The notes below the pieces were generated by a model. It was given only the letters and a program-made list of their open reading frames with translations. It was not told the origin of the DNA and did no database searches. From NCBI GenBank assembly GCA_049299895.1, contig JBAQYF010000013.1, positions 34,971 to 98,970 on the forward strand: a stretch of DNA of 64,000 bases. Direction: 5' to 3'. The translations under genes and the position numbers were made by a program. Source of the stretch: CAIYYO01 sp049299895. GTDB lineage: Archaea > Altiarchaeota > Altiarchaeia > IMC4 > QMZM01. Of this stretch, positions 42,018 to 49,936 are shown piece by piece. Numbering within the stretch: the stretch's first letter is position 1; the number at the start of each line of letters is the position of its first letter.

Positions 42018-43109
42018 ATGAACAAAATCATATGTTTCGATCTGGAAGGGCCTCTGTCTCCGCAGGACAACGCCTATGAGGTGATGGGCCTCGTGGAAGG
42101 GGGGCATCGTATCTTTGAGGTATTGAGCAGGTACGACGACGTCCTCACGCTGGAGAAAAGAGAGGGATACGAGCCGGGGGATACGCTTTCGCTCATAGTC
42201 CCGTTCCTCATACAACACGGGATAAAAGAGGAAGACATCAAAAGAGTCTCGTCCTCGGCTAAAATAGTGGACGGAGTAAAAGAGACGATAGACGCCTTAA
42301 AGAAGATGGGCTGGGACCCGCACATAATATCCACGAGCTATGAACCGCATGCCCTCAGCATCGCGGCAAAGATCGGCATACCAAGGCACAAGGTGCATTG
42401 CACGAAACTCCCTCTTGAAAAGATGCGAAAGGAGGCTGGAGACTCGGCGTCCCTGCTGGTCGAGGAGGTAGAAAAGGACATACTGGAGGACCTGTACCTG
42501 AATCTTTCGGACGACAAAAGGATCAAAGCCCGGCTTGACCATTTTTTCCGGGAAGACCTCCCAAAGACCCCCATGGGGAAAGCCATGAAGGAAGTATCGG
42601 TCGTGGGCGGCCAGAGAAAGATGGACGCTGTGACCCAGATAGCTAAAAAAGCCGAGAGGGGGATAGACGAGGTCATCGTTGTCGGGGACAGCATAACTGA
42701 TTACAAGATGCTCGGAACCGTGAAAGATGCGGGCGGAGTAGCTGTAGCATTCAACGGGAACCGGTATTCCATTCCCTACGCGAACATTGGACTTGCGTCC
42801 ACCGACATGCGCATGCTGCTTGTCATAATAGAGGGCTACGAATGCGGGCAGACAAAGGGAGCAATCTCCGTTGCCGGGGAATGGGAGGAACACGGCGAGG
42901 CATTCCTGAAAGACCCTCGCGGCATACACGAGGATACGGCGCCCGAGACAGTCAGGAGGCTTCTTGCGGACAAGAAAGCCGACAAAGGATTCATGAGACC
43001 GTATTTTCACGTTCTGCAGGGGATAGACGAAAAGAAAAGCGAAGAGATAATGGAGATCCATAAAAAAGCAAGGTCCCTTGTAAGAGGGGATGCTGCTAAG
43101 CTGGGATGA
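42018..43109 (+). CDS. HAD-superfamily phosphatase, EhaR-like
   Basis: 363 residues. HAD motif I is FDLEGPLSPQD (D8; the second Asp of the usual DxDxT is replaced by Glu), motif II is probably IISTSY near residue 104, and motif IV is VVGDSITDYKML near 226. The large insert between motifs II and IV and the C-terminal GEWEEHGEAFL match archaeal proteins annotated as energy-converting hydrogenase A subunit R. No hydrogenase genes are nearby, so that name should not be taken as function. Coupled by ATGA overlap to the PfkB kinase, so both may act on the same small metabolite. Confidence 0.75.
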   Translation: MNKIICFDLEGPLSPQDNAYEVMGLVEGGHRIFEVLSRYDDVLTLEKREGYEPGDTLSLIVPFLIQHGIKEEDIKRVSSSAKIVDGVKETIDALKKMGWDPHIISTSYEPHALSIAAKIGIPRHKVHCTKLPLEKMRKEAGDSASLLVEEVEKDILEDLYLNLSDDKRIKARLDHFFREDLPKTPMGKAMKEVSVVGGQRKMDAVTQIAKKAERGIDEVIVVGDSITDYKMLGTVKDAGGVAVAFNGNRYSIPYANIGLASTDMRMLLVIIEGYECGQTKGAISVAGEWEEHGEAFLKDPRGIHEDTAPETVRRLLADKKADKGFMRPYFHVLQGIDEKKSEEIMEIHKKARSLVRGDAAKLG

Positions 43110-44017
43110 AAGAAAAAGTTTTCGACGTAGTCGGGTTCGGCGCCCTAAACCTGGACAAATTGTACCGGGTGGGCAGGATAGCAAAGACAGGGGAGCACAT
43201 GCCGATATTGGGCGTCACCGAATCGCCGGGCGGTTCGGCCGCAAACACGATAGCCGGCCTTGCAAGGCTCGGCGCCAGGTGCGGCTTCATCGGGGCGGTA
43301 GGAAACGATGCGGAAGGAAAGATAATGCTTGAGGATTTCAAAAAATTCAGCGTCGATACATGCGGAGTCTCGGTATTGGAAGACGCAAGGACCGGGATCA
43401 TAATCGGATTCGTCGATTCAAAGGGCGAAAGAACGCTTTATCCATACCCCGGGGCAAACAGCATGCTTGCAACGGAGAATATAGACTATTCCTACGCAGA
43501 GAAGGCGCGTTTCCTGCACGTCACCTCTTTCGTGGACTCAAAGCAGATGCCCCTGCAGAAACGGCTCGTAGCGGAGCTGGAAGACGTTAAATTAAGCTTC
43601 TCTCCCGGCGACCTTTACGTTAAAAAAGGCATGAAGGCGCTTATGCCGTTCATAAAAAAGAGCTCGGCCATATTCCTGAACGCAGACGAGGCAACCCAAC
43701 TCACGGGGGAGAAATACAAAGAGGCATGCCTTAGGCTGACAGACAAAGGAGCGGGCATCGTAGCAGTGACCCTTGGAGGCAAAGGAAGCTACGTTACCGA
43801 CGGGGAAAGATCCTTTGAGGTGCCGGCGTGCAAGACCCGGGCAGTGGATACAACCGGCGCGGGAGACGCATTTGCCGCAGGATTCCTATACCGCCTGCTC
43901 AAAGGATCTCCGATTGATGCAGCCGCAAGGTGCGGTAATTTCGCCGCAGCCTGCTGCATAAGAGAACCCGGGGCAAGATGCGGCCTGGCCGGAAGGGAAG
44001 ACCTGGAGAAATTCTAA
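43106..44017 (+). CDS. PfkB-family sugar/nucleoside kinase
   Basis: 303 residues of the ribokinase fold. N-terminal GFGALNLDKLYRV and ESPGGSAANTIAGLARLGA (substrate loop), and the C-terminal signature DTTGAGDAFAAGFLYRL with catalytic Asp. The substrate cannot be told from sequence. The pairing with a HAD phosphatase upstream suggests a phosphorylation/dephosphorylation or salvage step. Confidence 0.9.
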   Translation: MKEKVFDVVGFGALNLDKLYRVGRIAKTGEHMPILGVTESPGGSAANTIAGLARLGARCGFIGAVGNDAEGKIMLEDFKKFSVDTCGVSVLEDARTGIIIGFVDSKGERTLYPYPGANSMLATENIDYSYAEKARFLHVTSFVDSKQMPLQKRLVAELEDVKLSFSPGDLYVKKGMKALMPFIKKSSAIFLNADEATQLTGEKYKEACLRLTDKGAGIVAVTLGGKGSYVTDGERSFEVPACKTRAVDTTGAGDAFAAGFLYRLLKGSPIDAAARCGNFAAACCIREPGARCGLAGREDLEKF

Positions 44018-44085
44018 TTCTTTCTATCGCTGCGTTCTGAAACGTTTTTATCCCTAAACAATAGATATATTTACGTGTGATTTAA

Positions 44086-46314
44086 ATGAAGAAATTCAAC
44101 GTAGCATTGATTTTTCTGTTTTTTTTATTGATAGCGGGACTGACGCAAACCTCGATACTGGGCAAAGACCTGAAATCATCCGGGAAAAAGGACAGCACCC
44201 TTGACCTGGGCAAGATATACCTGTCGCCCTCCGCAGCCGAATACGCAAAAAAGAGATATCCAGGGGGACAGATACCCCTTCCGTTGAGCGGAGAGGATGC
44301 GCAGTTCGTCAGGGAATATTTCAAGGAGAACAAGTACATAGTGGAACTAAGGGGAGATCCCCTTTTATTATTCAGGAAAGAGACAACGGACCTGAAAGAA
44401 ATAACAGACCACACCGCGGAGATCAAATCTACGCATAAGACGCTGTATGAAGCCCTTACCGAAACGGGCGAGGGTTCCGGATACAAAGTAAAAAGAGAGT
44501 ATTACAACGTATTCAACGGAATCTCGCTGGAAAACATATCGGACGCGGAACTGATAGCGCTCGCCGACCTTTCAGCGGTCGAAAAGATATACCCCGTGAA
44601 GACATACCACATGCTTTTAAGCGAGAGCGTTCCGGAGATAAAAGCGGACCGGGCATGGACCACAACGGACCAGCTTGGCCGCACCGTGACGGGAAAAGGA
44701 ATAAAGATAGCAGTCGTAGATACGGGAATAGACTACACCCACCCGGACCTGGGCGGATGCGTAGCCAGGATCAACGGCACAAGCTTCCCGTATTACCTGG
44801 AATCGGCCCATCCTTACAATAACAGCATGAATTACACCTGGACGATAAAAAGGCCGGGATTCGCAAGCATATCGGTCCATTTCAGCAAGATAGACACCGA
44901 AGAAACGTTCGATAAAGTGATCATCAGGAATTCCTCGGGAGACGCCGTTAAGACATACAGCGGATATTATGAGAACATCTGGACTCCCTCGGTCCCCGGG
45001 GACACGATGTATATAACGCTGTCAACGGATTACACTGTAACAGAATGGGGCTATGCCACGGATCTGGTCGCAAACGGCACCATGTCAGCCCTGTCAGACT
45101 GCCGGAGGATAATTGCAGGATACAATTTTGTCGACGGGACGGCCGACCCCATGGACGACCAGGGGCACGGAACGCACTGCGCATCCATCGCCGCAGGGAA
45201 CGGTTCTCTGAAAGGCGTCGCCCCCGATGCAAGCCTGATGGCATATAAGGTGCTTAACTCGGGAGGCTCGGGGAGCGAAGACGATATCGTCGCTGGGATA
45301 GACCAGGCAGTGTCTGACGGCGCGGACGTGATAAGCCTGAGCCTGGGAGGATACGGGGATCCGGACGATGCATTATCCACGGCGGTCGACAATGCAGTCA
45401 AGGCAGGAGTCGTAGTAGTCGTCGCCGCAGGAAACGACGGACCCGCTAACGCTTCGATCAGTTCTCCGGGATGCGCACGCAGAGCAATTACCGTCGGCGC
45501 GATCAACAAGGCGGACAACCCGAATAAAAAGAGGCTGTCGGATCTGGCAGTCACGACCAAACCGGAGAAGAACATAACCTCTCTTGCATTTACGAACTCA
45601 AGCCTCACACCCGCGGGAGGGATAATTGCGGAACTGGCAGACGCGGACTTGGGTTTTCCGAATAATTTTACCAAAGAAAGTTTTACAGGGAAGATTGCTT
45701 TGATCAAGCGGGGCGAACTGTATTTCCACGAGAAGGTAAGGAACGCATATAACGCAGGCGCCGTCGGGGCGATAATATACAACAACTATTACGGGATATT
45801 CCAGGGAGACCTGATCAATGGATCCATGATACCCGTAGTATCCGTCTCCCAGGAGGACGGGGAGTATCTTCTGTCCAGGCTTTTGAACGAAACGTTGTCT
45901 GTGAATCTCTCGGTTTACGAAGACAATTCCATAATCGCGGATTTCTCTTCAAGGGGTCCTGCTTACATATACAACAAACCGGACATACTCGCACCGGGAG
46001 TCGCCATATGCGCGGCAGGGGCAAACGGTTCTGCCTTTGAGACGCCCTGCAAGGACAATCTGCACGTCTATCTCTCCGGCACTTCCATGGCCGCACCGCA
46101 CGTAGCAGGGGCCGCAGCCCTTCTCATCCAGAAGAATCCGTTATGGACGCCTATGCAGATAAAATCGACCCTGAAGAAAACCACATACGACTACGGATAC
46201 GACCTGAACGACCAGGGGGCAGGAAAACTGGACATATACGCAGCTGTGCAGCTAACCAGTCCACCGCCCGTGGCATTCATATCAGACGTCTCGGGGGTGA
46301 GTTATGGAAAATAA
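44086..46314 (+). CDS. Secreted subtilisin-like serine protease with PA domain
   Basis: 742 residues. Signal peptide (1-26), propeptide-like region (about 60-185), then the S8 catalytic domain with Asp in VVDTGIDYTHPDL (about 211), His in DDQGHGTHCASIAAGN (about 361) and Ser in LSGTSMAAPHVAGAAALL (about 666). A beta-rich insert at about 240-330 and a protease-associated (PA) domain at about 500-600 (GKIALIKRGELYFHEKV, VGAIIYNN) interrupt it. It acts outside the cell. The stop lies 11 bases inside the next gene, so the two are coupled. No autotransporter or anchor is seen. Confidence 0.92.
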   Translation: MKKFNVALIFLFFLLIAGLTQTSILGKDLKSSGKKDSTLDLGKIYLSPSAAEYAKKRYPGGQIPLPLSGEDAQFVREYFKENKYIVELRGDPLLLFRKETTDLKEITDHTAEIKSTHKTLYEALTETGEGSGYKVKREYYNVFNGISLENISDAELIALADLSAVEKIYPVKTYHMLLSESVPEIKADRAWTTTDQLGRTVTGKGIKIAVVDTGIDYTHPDLGGCVARINGTSFPYYLESAHPYNNSMNYTWTIKRPGFASISVHFSKIDTEETFDKVIIRNSSGDAVKTYSGYYENIWTPSVPGDTMYITLSTDYTVTEWGYATDLVANGTMSALSDCRRIIAGYNFVDGTADPMDDQGHGTHCASIAAGNGSLKGVAPDASLMAYKVLNSGGSGSEDDIVAGIDQAVSDGADVISLSLGGYGDPDDALSTAVDNAVKAGVVVVVAAGNDGPANASISSPGCARRAITVGAINKADNPNKKRLSDLAVTTKPEKNITSLAFTNSSLTPAGGIIAELADADLGFPNNFTKESFTGKIALIKRGELYFHEKVRNAYNAGAVGAIIYNNYYGIFQGDLINGSMIPVVSVSQEDGEYLLSRLLNETLSVNLSVYEDNSIIADFSSRGPAYIYNKPDILAPGVAICAAGANGSAFETPCKDNLHVYLSGTSMAAPHVAGAAALLIQKNPLWTPMQIKSTLKKTTYDYGYDLNDQGAGKLDIYAAVQLTSPPPVAFISDVSGVSYGK

Positions 46315-47635
46315 AACGATTCCATCATTCGCATTATTAACCCTCCTGTCCCTTGTTATCTGCCTCCCGGGATGCGTAACCCACAAAGAGGGATACGTGA
46401 ACGGCACGGTCATCATAAACGGCTCGGCCTCATCGCAGAACATGGACAGGTACGTGATAGAAGCGGGCGAAGGCATGGACCCTACGAGCTGGACAATGCT
46501 TGGAGTGATACTCGTGAACGGGGGATCTGCAAGCAGGGATGAAACGTTCCTCGGGGAGCTCAACACATCCATGCTCCCGGACGGGAAATACACAATAAGG
46601 CTCACAGTTACAGATAAAAACGGCGTAACAAGCGTGGACAGAGTCTACGTGAACATCGACAACGTCCCAAATGCGCAGACAAGAACATGCCCTGTCTGGA
46701 CCTGCGCAGGCCTTGCACCAGGCGCAAACACCGTGAATATAAGCATCCCCGCGGAAGGATACGGCAGCAACATGGACTGCTCCGTTAACTGCACATGCCA
46801 GGGAGCAATCAACATGGGGATAAAGACTGAAGGAGACCTGGAATACGGCTACGACTATCTCAAATTCGGCGCAGAAAACCTTACGGGAATGTGGGAAGGA
46901 GTCTACGGCCCGTACAACAGCACGACAAAAATAAGATTCACAAGCGACCGCTCGGTAGACGGATCAGGGGGATACGGAGGATTCAACATAACCCAGGTAC
47001 TATGCAGTAACTACTGCATCTCCTACGCCGCGGACTACGGCGGAGAATACATAAGCAGGGTCGCTCTCGGAACAGGCGTTATGTCATCGAACGAAAGCCA
47101 CTACAGCAACTACCAATCCGCCTCGCTGACCCAACTCCAAAGGGGCCGCACATACACGCTCTACGCGGACGTCACGCTGGAAGACGACTATTCCTACAAA
47201 GAATACGTGAAGGCATGGATAGACTACAACCAGAACAACAACCTGAACGACACCGGCGAAGAGATCGACATGGGCACAGTGCAGGTCAACGACAGCTACA
47301 CGTTCTCCAAGACATTCACCGTCCCGGCAAATGCAGCCCTCGGAAAAACAACAATGAGAGTAACCGACAGATGGTACACGACACCCAACGCCTGCGACCG
47401 CATAACCTACGGAGAAGTAGAAGACTACACAGTCGACATAGTCGATTCCCTCACAAGCACGACAACGACAACAAGCACGACCATCCCCGGACAATGCAGC
47501 ATGCAGGGAGACGATCCGCCCTGCGACGAAGTAACGCTCGCAGAAGTTATAGCGCACATAAACAAATGGAGCGCGGGAACGGCAGGGCTATCGGAAATAA
47601 TAGACCTGATAAATGCATGGGCGCAGGGGAACTGA
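46304..47635 (+). CDS. Secreted lipoprotein-like protein with GEVED domain and dockerin-like C-terminal helix repeat
   Basis: 443 residues. N-terminus with a lipobox-like ICLPGC (Cys about 25). An Ig-like/beta region (about 30-130), a Cys-rich segment, a GEVED-type domain with WIDYNQNNNLNDTGEEIDMG and ending YGEVEDYTVDI (about 300-385), a Thr-rich linker, then CDEVTLAEVIAHINKWSAG and a second similar LSEIIDLINAWAQG. The last part resembles dockerin-like or archaeal C-terminal helical repeats used for surface assembly. Starts inside the protease gene, so it is probably its partner or substrate. Confidence 0.65.
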   Translation: MENKTIPSFALLTLLSLVICLPGCVTHKEGYVNGTVIINGSASSQNMDRYVIEAGEGMDPTSWTMLGVILVNGGSASRDETFLGELNTSMLPDGKYTIRLTVTDKNGVTSVDRVYVNIDNVPNAQTRTCPVWTCAGLAPGANTVNISIPAEGYGSNMDCSVNCTCQGAINMGIKTEGDLEYGYDYLKFGAENLTGMWEGVYGPYNSTTKIRFTSDRSVDGSGGYGGFNITQVLCSNYCISYAADYGGEYISRVALGTGVMSSNESHYSNYQSASLTQLQRGRTYTLYADVTLEDDYSYKEYVKAWIDYNQNNNLNDTGEEIDMGTVQVNDSYTFSKTFTVPANAALGKTTMRVTDRWYTTPNACDRITYGEVEDYTVDIVDSLTSTTTTTSTTIPGQCSMQGDDPPCDEVTLAEVIAHINKWSAGTAGLSEIIDLINAWAQGN

Positions 47636-47667
47636 TCGGAGACGCCAAGCAGACTGCAGAAAAATAG

Positions 47668-47719
47668 TTCGCATAATATACCCATAGCAGGTTTTATGCG
47701 AAGTTTATTTCGCATAAAA
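47668..47719. promoter_or_regulatory. Inverted and direct repeats upstream of the Doc toxin gene
   Basis: ttttatgcgaa (47692-47702) and its exact complement ttcgcataaaa (47709-47719) form an 11-bp stem with a 6-base loop. A third copy, ttcgcataa, is at 47668-47676. This spacing could be an operator for toxin regulation or a terminator for the upstream gene. A TATA-like tttataac (47781-47788) sits about 29 bases before the toxin ATG. Confidence 0.45.
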
Positions 47720-47812
47720 ACTAGTTATATGAAATAAAAATGGGTCGCTTCGGATTTATGTTTTCGAAAGGACTTCCGGATTTATAACGGCCGTTAAATA
47801 TATTATAATAGT

Positions 47813-48187
47813 ATGGGCCCGATCGTTTTCCTATCCCTGGATGAAATAATCGAAATCAACAAGAGCTTAGGTTATTCGGTATTAAACAAGGGATCGCTTG
47901 ACTTCCTTGACTCAAAGCTCAAATCAGCCAGGCTTACTGGCGATGAACGAAAAGACGTTGGAAAGGGGGCGTCAATCCTTTGGTATGAGATCATCAGAAA
48001 TCATCCATTCTGTGACGGCAACAAAAGAACTGCCGCAGAATCCACCCTCTATTTTGCCAAAATTAACAGTTTTAGGCTTAATATGCCTCCAAATGGTATA
48101 ATATACTTATCTCTCAAAATAGCCAATAATGACATAAGCCTTGAAAACCTAACCAAAGAAGTTCAGGGCAGGCTTGAGAAAATCTAA
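47813..48187 (+). CDS. doc: Doc/Fic-family death-on-curing toxin
   Basis: 124 residues with the Fic-type core HPFCDGNKRT (64-73). In Phage P1 Doc this motif phosphorylates elongation factor Tu; other Fic proteins AMPylate. Preceding FLSLDEIIEIN and the ~124-residue length fit Doc. There is no recognisable Phd antitoxin upstream. A 46-codon frame directly follows. The gene lies between noncoding segments and AT-rich genes, consistent with an accessory module. A leaderless TATA box is present. Confidence 0.88.
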   Translation: MGPIVFLSLDEIIEINKSLGYSVLNKGSLDFLDSKLKSARLTGDERKDVGKGASILWYEIIRNHPFCDGNKRTAAESTLYFAKINSFRLNMPPNGIIYLSLKIANNDISLENLTKEVQGRLEKI

Positions 48188-48188
48188 C

Positions 48189-48329
48189 ATGGAATTCTAC
48201 ATCAGAAGAGCCGTCCACATGGACGGACGGGTTGAAGAAATAAAGGTCCCAAAAAAGGAAGTGGACAAGGAAATAAAAGCCCAGCTTAAAGCAGATCAGG
48301 AAATGCTACAAATCCTGGAAAAACTTTAA
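48189..48329 (+). CDS. Possible small antitoxin or partner of the Doc protein
   Basis: 46 codons starting 1 base after the doc stop. The product, MEFYIRRAVHMDGRVEEIKV then KEVDKEIKAQLK, is charged and helical. No family is recognised and the order toxin-then-partner is the reverse of the usual Phd-Doc. The tight spacing supports co-expression. It could also be the remnant of a longer gene. Confidence 0.4.
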   Translation: MEFYIRRAVHMDGRVEEIKVPKKEVDKEIKAQLKADQEMLQILEKL

Positions 48330-48532
48330 TTCTTTCTTTTATACGGCGACTCATTTTTACTCTCGCCAGCGGGCTCGGTACTGCAGTACTCGCATGACAG
48401 GGCTTTTTAACGGTTCGTCCCCGCGGGACTACAGCTCATGCCCAGGGGCATCGTAAAAGACCATACGTTATACACATATTCCAAAACTCCGCTTACTTGG
48501 AAGTTTTAATAAAATGATGAGATTATTAACAT
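48330..48532. other. Intergenic stretch with several short palindromes
   Basis: 203 bases without a gene. It holds gtactgcagtac (48378-48389), the stem gtccc-cgc-gggac (48417-48429) and atgccc-ag-gggcat (48438-48451). These might fold into one structured RNA or act as terminators. No tRNA could be fitted. The promoter of the next gene probably lies in its AT-rich end (about 48470-48532). Confidence 0.35.
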
Positions 48533-48979
48533 ATGAAAAAGAGAATTACGCCCGATGGTTATTTTATTACTCTCCTGACATTGGCAATCTTATCTCACGC
48601 AATATTCCCAATGGCGAGGATCATTTTTTTCCCTTTTAGCCTGATTGGCATTATTCTAATTATTATTGGATTGTTTTTGACTCTTTGGACTAATTCCCTT
48701 TTATTGAAAAACCGCACTACGTTAAAGCCTTTTGGAATGCCAAGTTTCCTTATCACTTCAGGACCGTTCAAATTCAGCAGGAATCCGCTTTATCTCGGGA
48801 TGGCTATTGCTCTTTTTGGAGTAAATATTTTTCTTGGTTCGTTTTCCCCGTTTATTTTTTCTATAATTTTCATAATCCTTATTGACAGATTGATTATCCC
48901 AGTGGAAGAGAAAAATCTTGAAAAAACGTTTGGAAAAAATTATGTCGGTTATAAAAGGGAGGTAAGACGTTGGATTTGA
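48533..48979 (+). CDS. Isoprenylcysteine-carboxyl-methyltransferase-like membrane methyltransferase
   Basis: 148 residues, four predicted transmembrane helices. The C-terminal family signature FSRNPLYLGMAIALFG, then a conserved EEKNLEKTFGKNYVGYKREV, is that of ICMT/phospholipid methyltransferase proteins. Prokaryotic members methylate unknown lipid or small substrates. Coding is AT-rich and uses codons unlike the flanking genes, which suggests horizontal acquisition. Confidence 0.8.
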   Translation: MKKRITPDGYFITLLTLAILSHAIFPMARIIFFPFSLIGIILIIIGLFLTLWTNSLLLKNRTTLKPFGMPSFLITSGPFKFSRNPLYLGMAIALFGVNIFLGSFSPFIFSIIFIILIDRLIIPVEEKNLEKTFGKNYVGYKREVRRWI

Positions 48980-49006
48980 TTTTATAGCCCACAGCAGCGT
49001 TCGGAA

Positions 49007-49783
49007 TTAAAGCGTTATAATCTTCCCGTTTTCTCCATATATGTAGCAGCCTTGGATGATTCCGTTGAAGGTTAAGCGGGGGAGGGACTTCACTGTTCCG
49101 TCTTTATACCAGACAGAGATTATCCCGGTGGTTTGGAATTTCATATTTGTGTTCATCCCATAATTGTCCATCGAGAGGAAGCGGTCTACGAGTTTGCCTG
49201 TGCGCTTATTGATAAAGTCTCCGAGCCCCTCGTAGAAAATGTAGGCGGTGTCGTTATCCAACGCCGCTGCTATGTTGTCGTTGGGGAGGTCGGCCGCCCA
49301 TAGTATAATTCCATCGCTTTTGTTGATCAGATATACCGTAGTTGGATGCGGCGGACGCTCATAGGCTATTTGGGCAACGACCGCACTACTCGCATCCTCG
49401 ATCACGACAATCCCCTCGTCTCCTCCCGGTAGACGGTACTTGAGCGTATAGGGCAGATTATCGCTCTCGTATGTGCTGTCGCATGAGGCGGGTAATTCGA
49501 TATTTGTGATTAAAAAGATTATTGTGATCGCGTAGGCAAGCACGAACAGAAAAAGTGTTATTCCGAATACGGCTCCGATGGAAGTCAAGGACTCTGCGTT
49601 TTTGTGTTTATGCGATTTTAGAGACGTAACCGTTCCTGCAACCAAGGGACCGGCCAGAAAATAGGGTAAAGCGAACCAGTAGAATACATATCCATTCGCG
49701 TGAAAGATGGCAAAGTATATTACGCCAAATAAAATGCTTGTCGCAAAACCTGCATGAATCCCTGATCGTATGGGGGTGATCAT
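49007..49783 (-). CDS. Hypothetical membrane-anchored protein
   Basis: 258 residues: three or four transmembrane helices in the first ~95 residues, then an extracytoplasmic domain (about 100-258) rich in short beta strands such as PHPTTVYLINKSDGIILWA and KRTGKLVDRFLSM, which look like beta-propeller-type repeats (PQQ-like: a value compared with 'GIILWA'). No catalytic motif seen. It stands alone between convergent or distant neighbours. Confidence 0.5.
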   Translation of the reverse strand: MITPIRSGIHAGFATSILFGVIYFAIFHANGYVFYWFALPYFLAGPLVAGTVTSLKSHKHKNAESLTSIGAVFGITLFLFVLAYAITIIFLITNIELPASCDSTYESDNLPYTLKYRLPGGDEGIVVIEDASSAVVAQIAYERPPHPTTVYLINKSDGIILWAADLPNDNIAAALDNDTAYIFYEGLGDFINKRTGKLVDRFLSMDNYGMNTNMKFQTTGIISVWYKDGTVKSLPRLTFNGIIQGCYIYGENGKIITL

Positions 49784-49936
49784 CTTTCAAATAAACATTT
49801 GGCATAGATAGATTAAAAGCAGTTGAAACTTGCGGAGAAGTGTTCAAGAAACCAGAACCCAGGTATAGCGAGCGCGGCAAAAAAGACGCTCTAAGAAAAT
49901 AGAAAAAAATAAGAAAAAGAAAGATTATGGATTACC

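Noticed and set aside
42018..43109. Energy-converting hydrogenase subunit as the function of the HAD protein
   Set aside because: The name comes from a family label; no other hydrogenase gene is present and the motifs are those of a phosphatase.
48351..48460. tRNA-like segment with ggttcg and GC stems
   Set aside because: I could not fit an acceptor stem, anticodon arm and T arm in order; the stems are separate palindromes.
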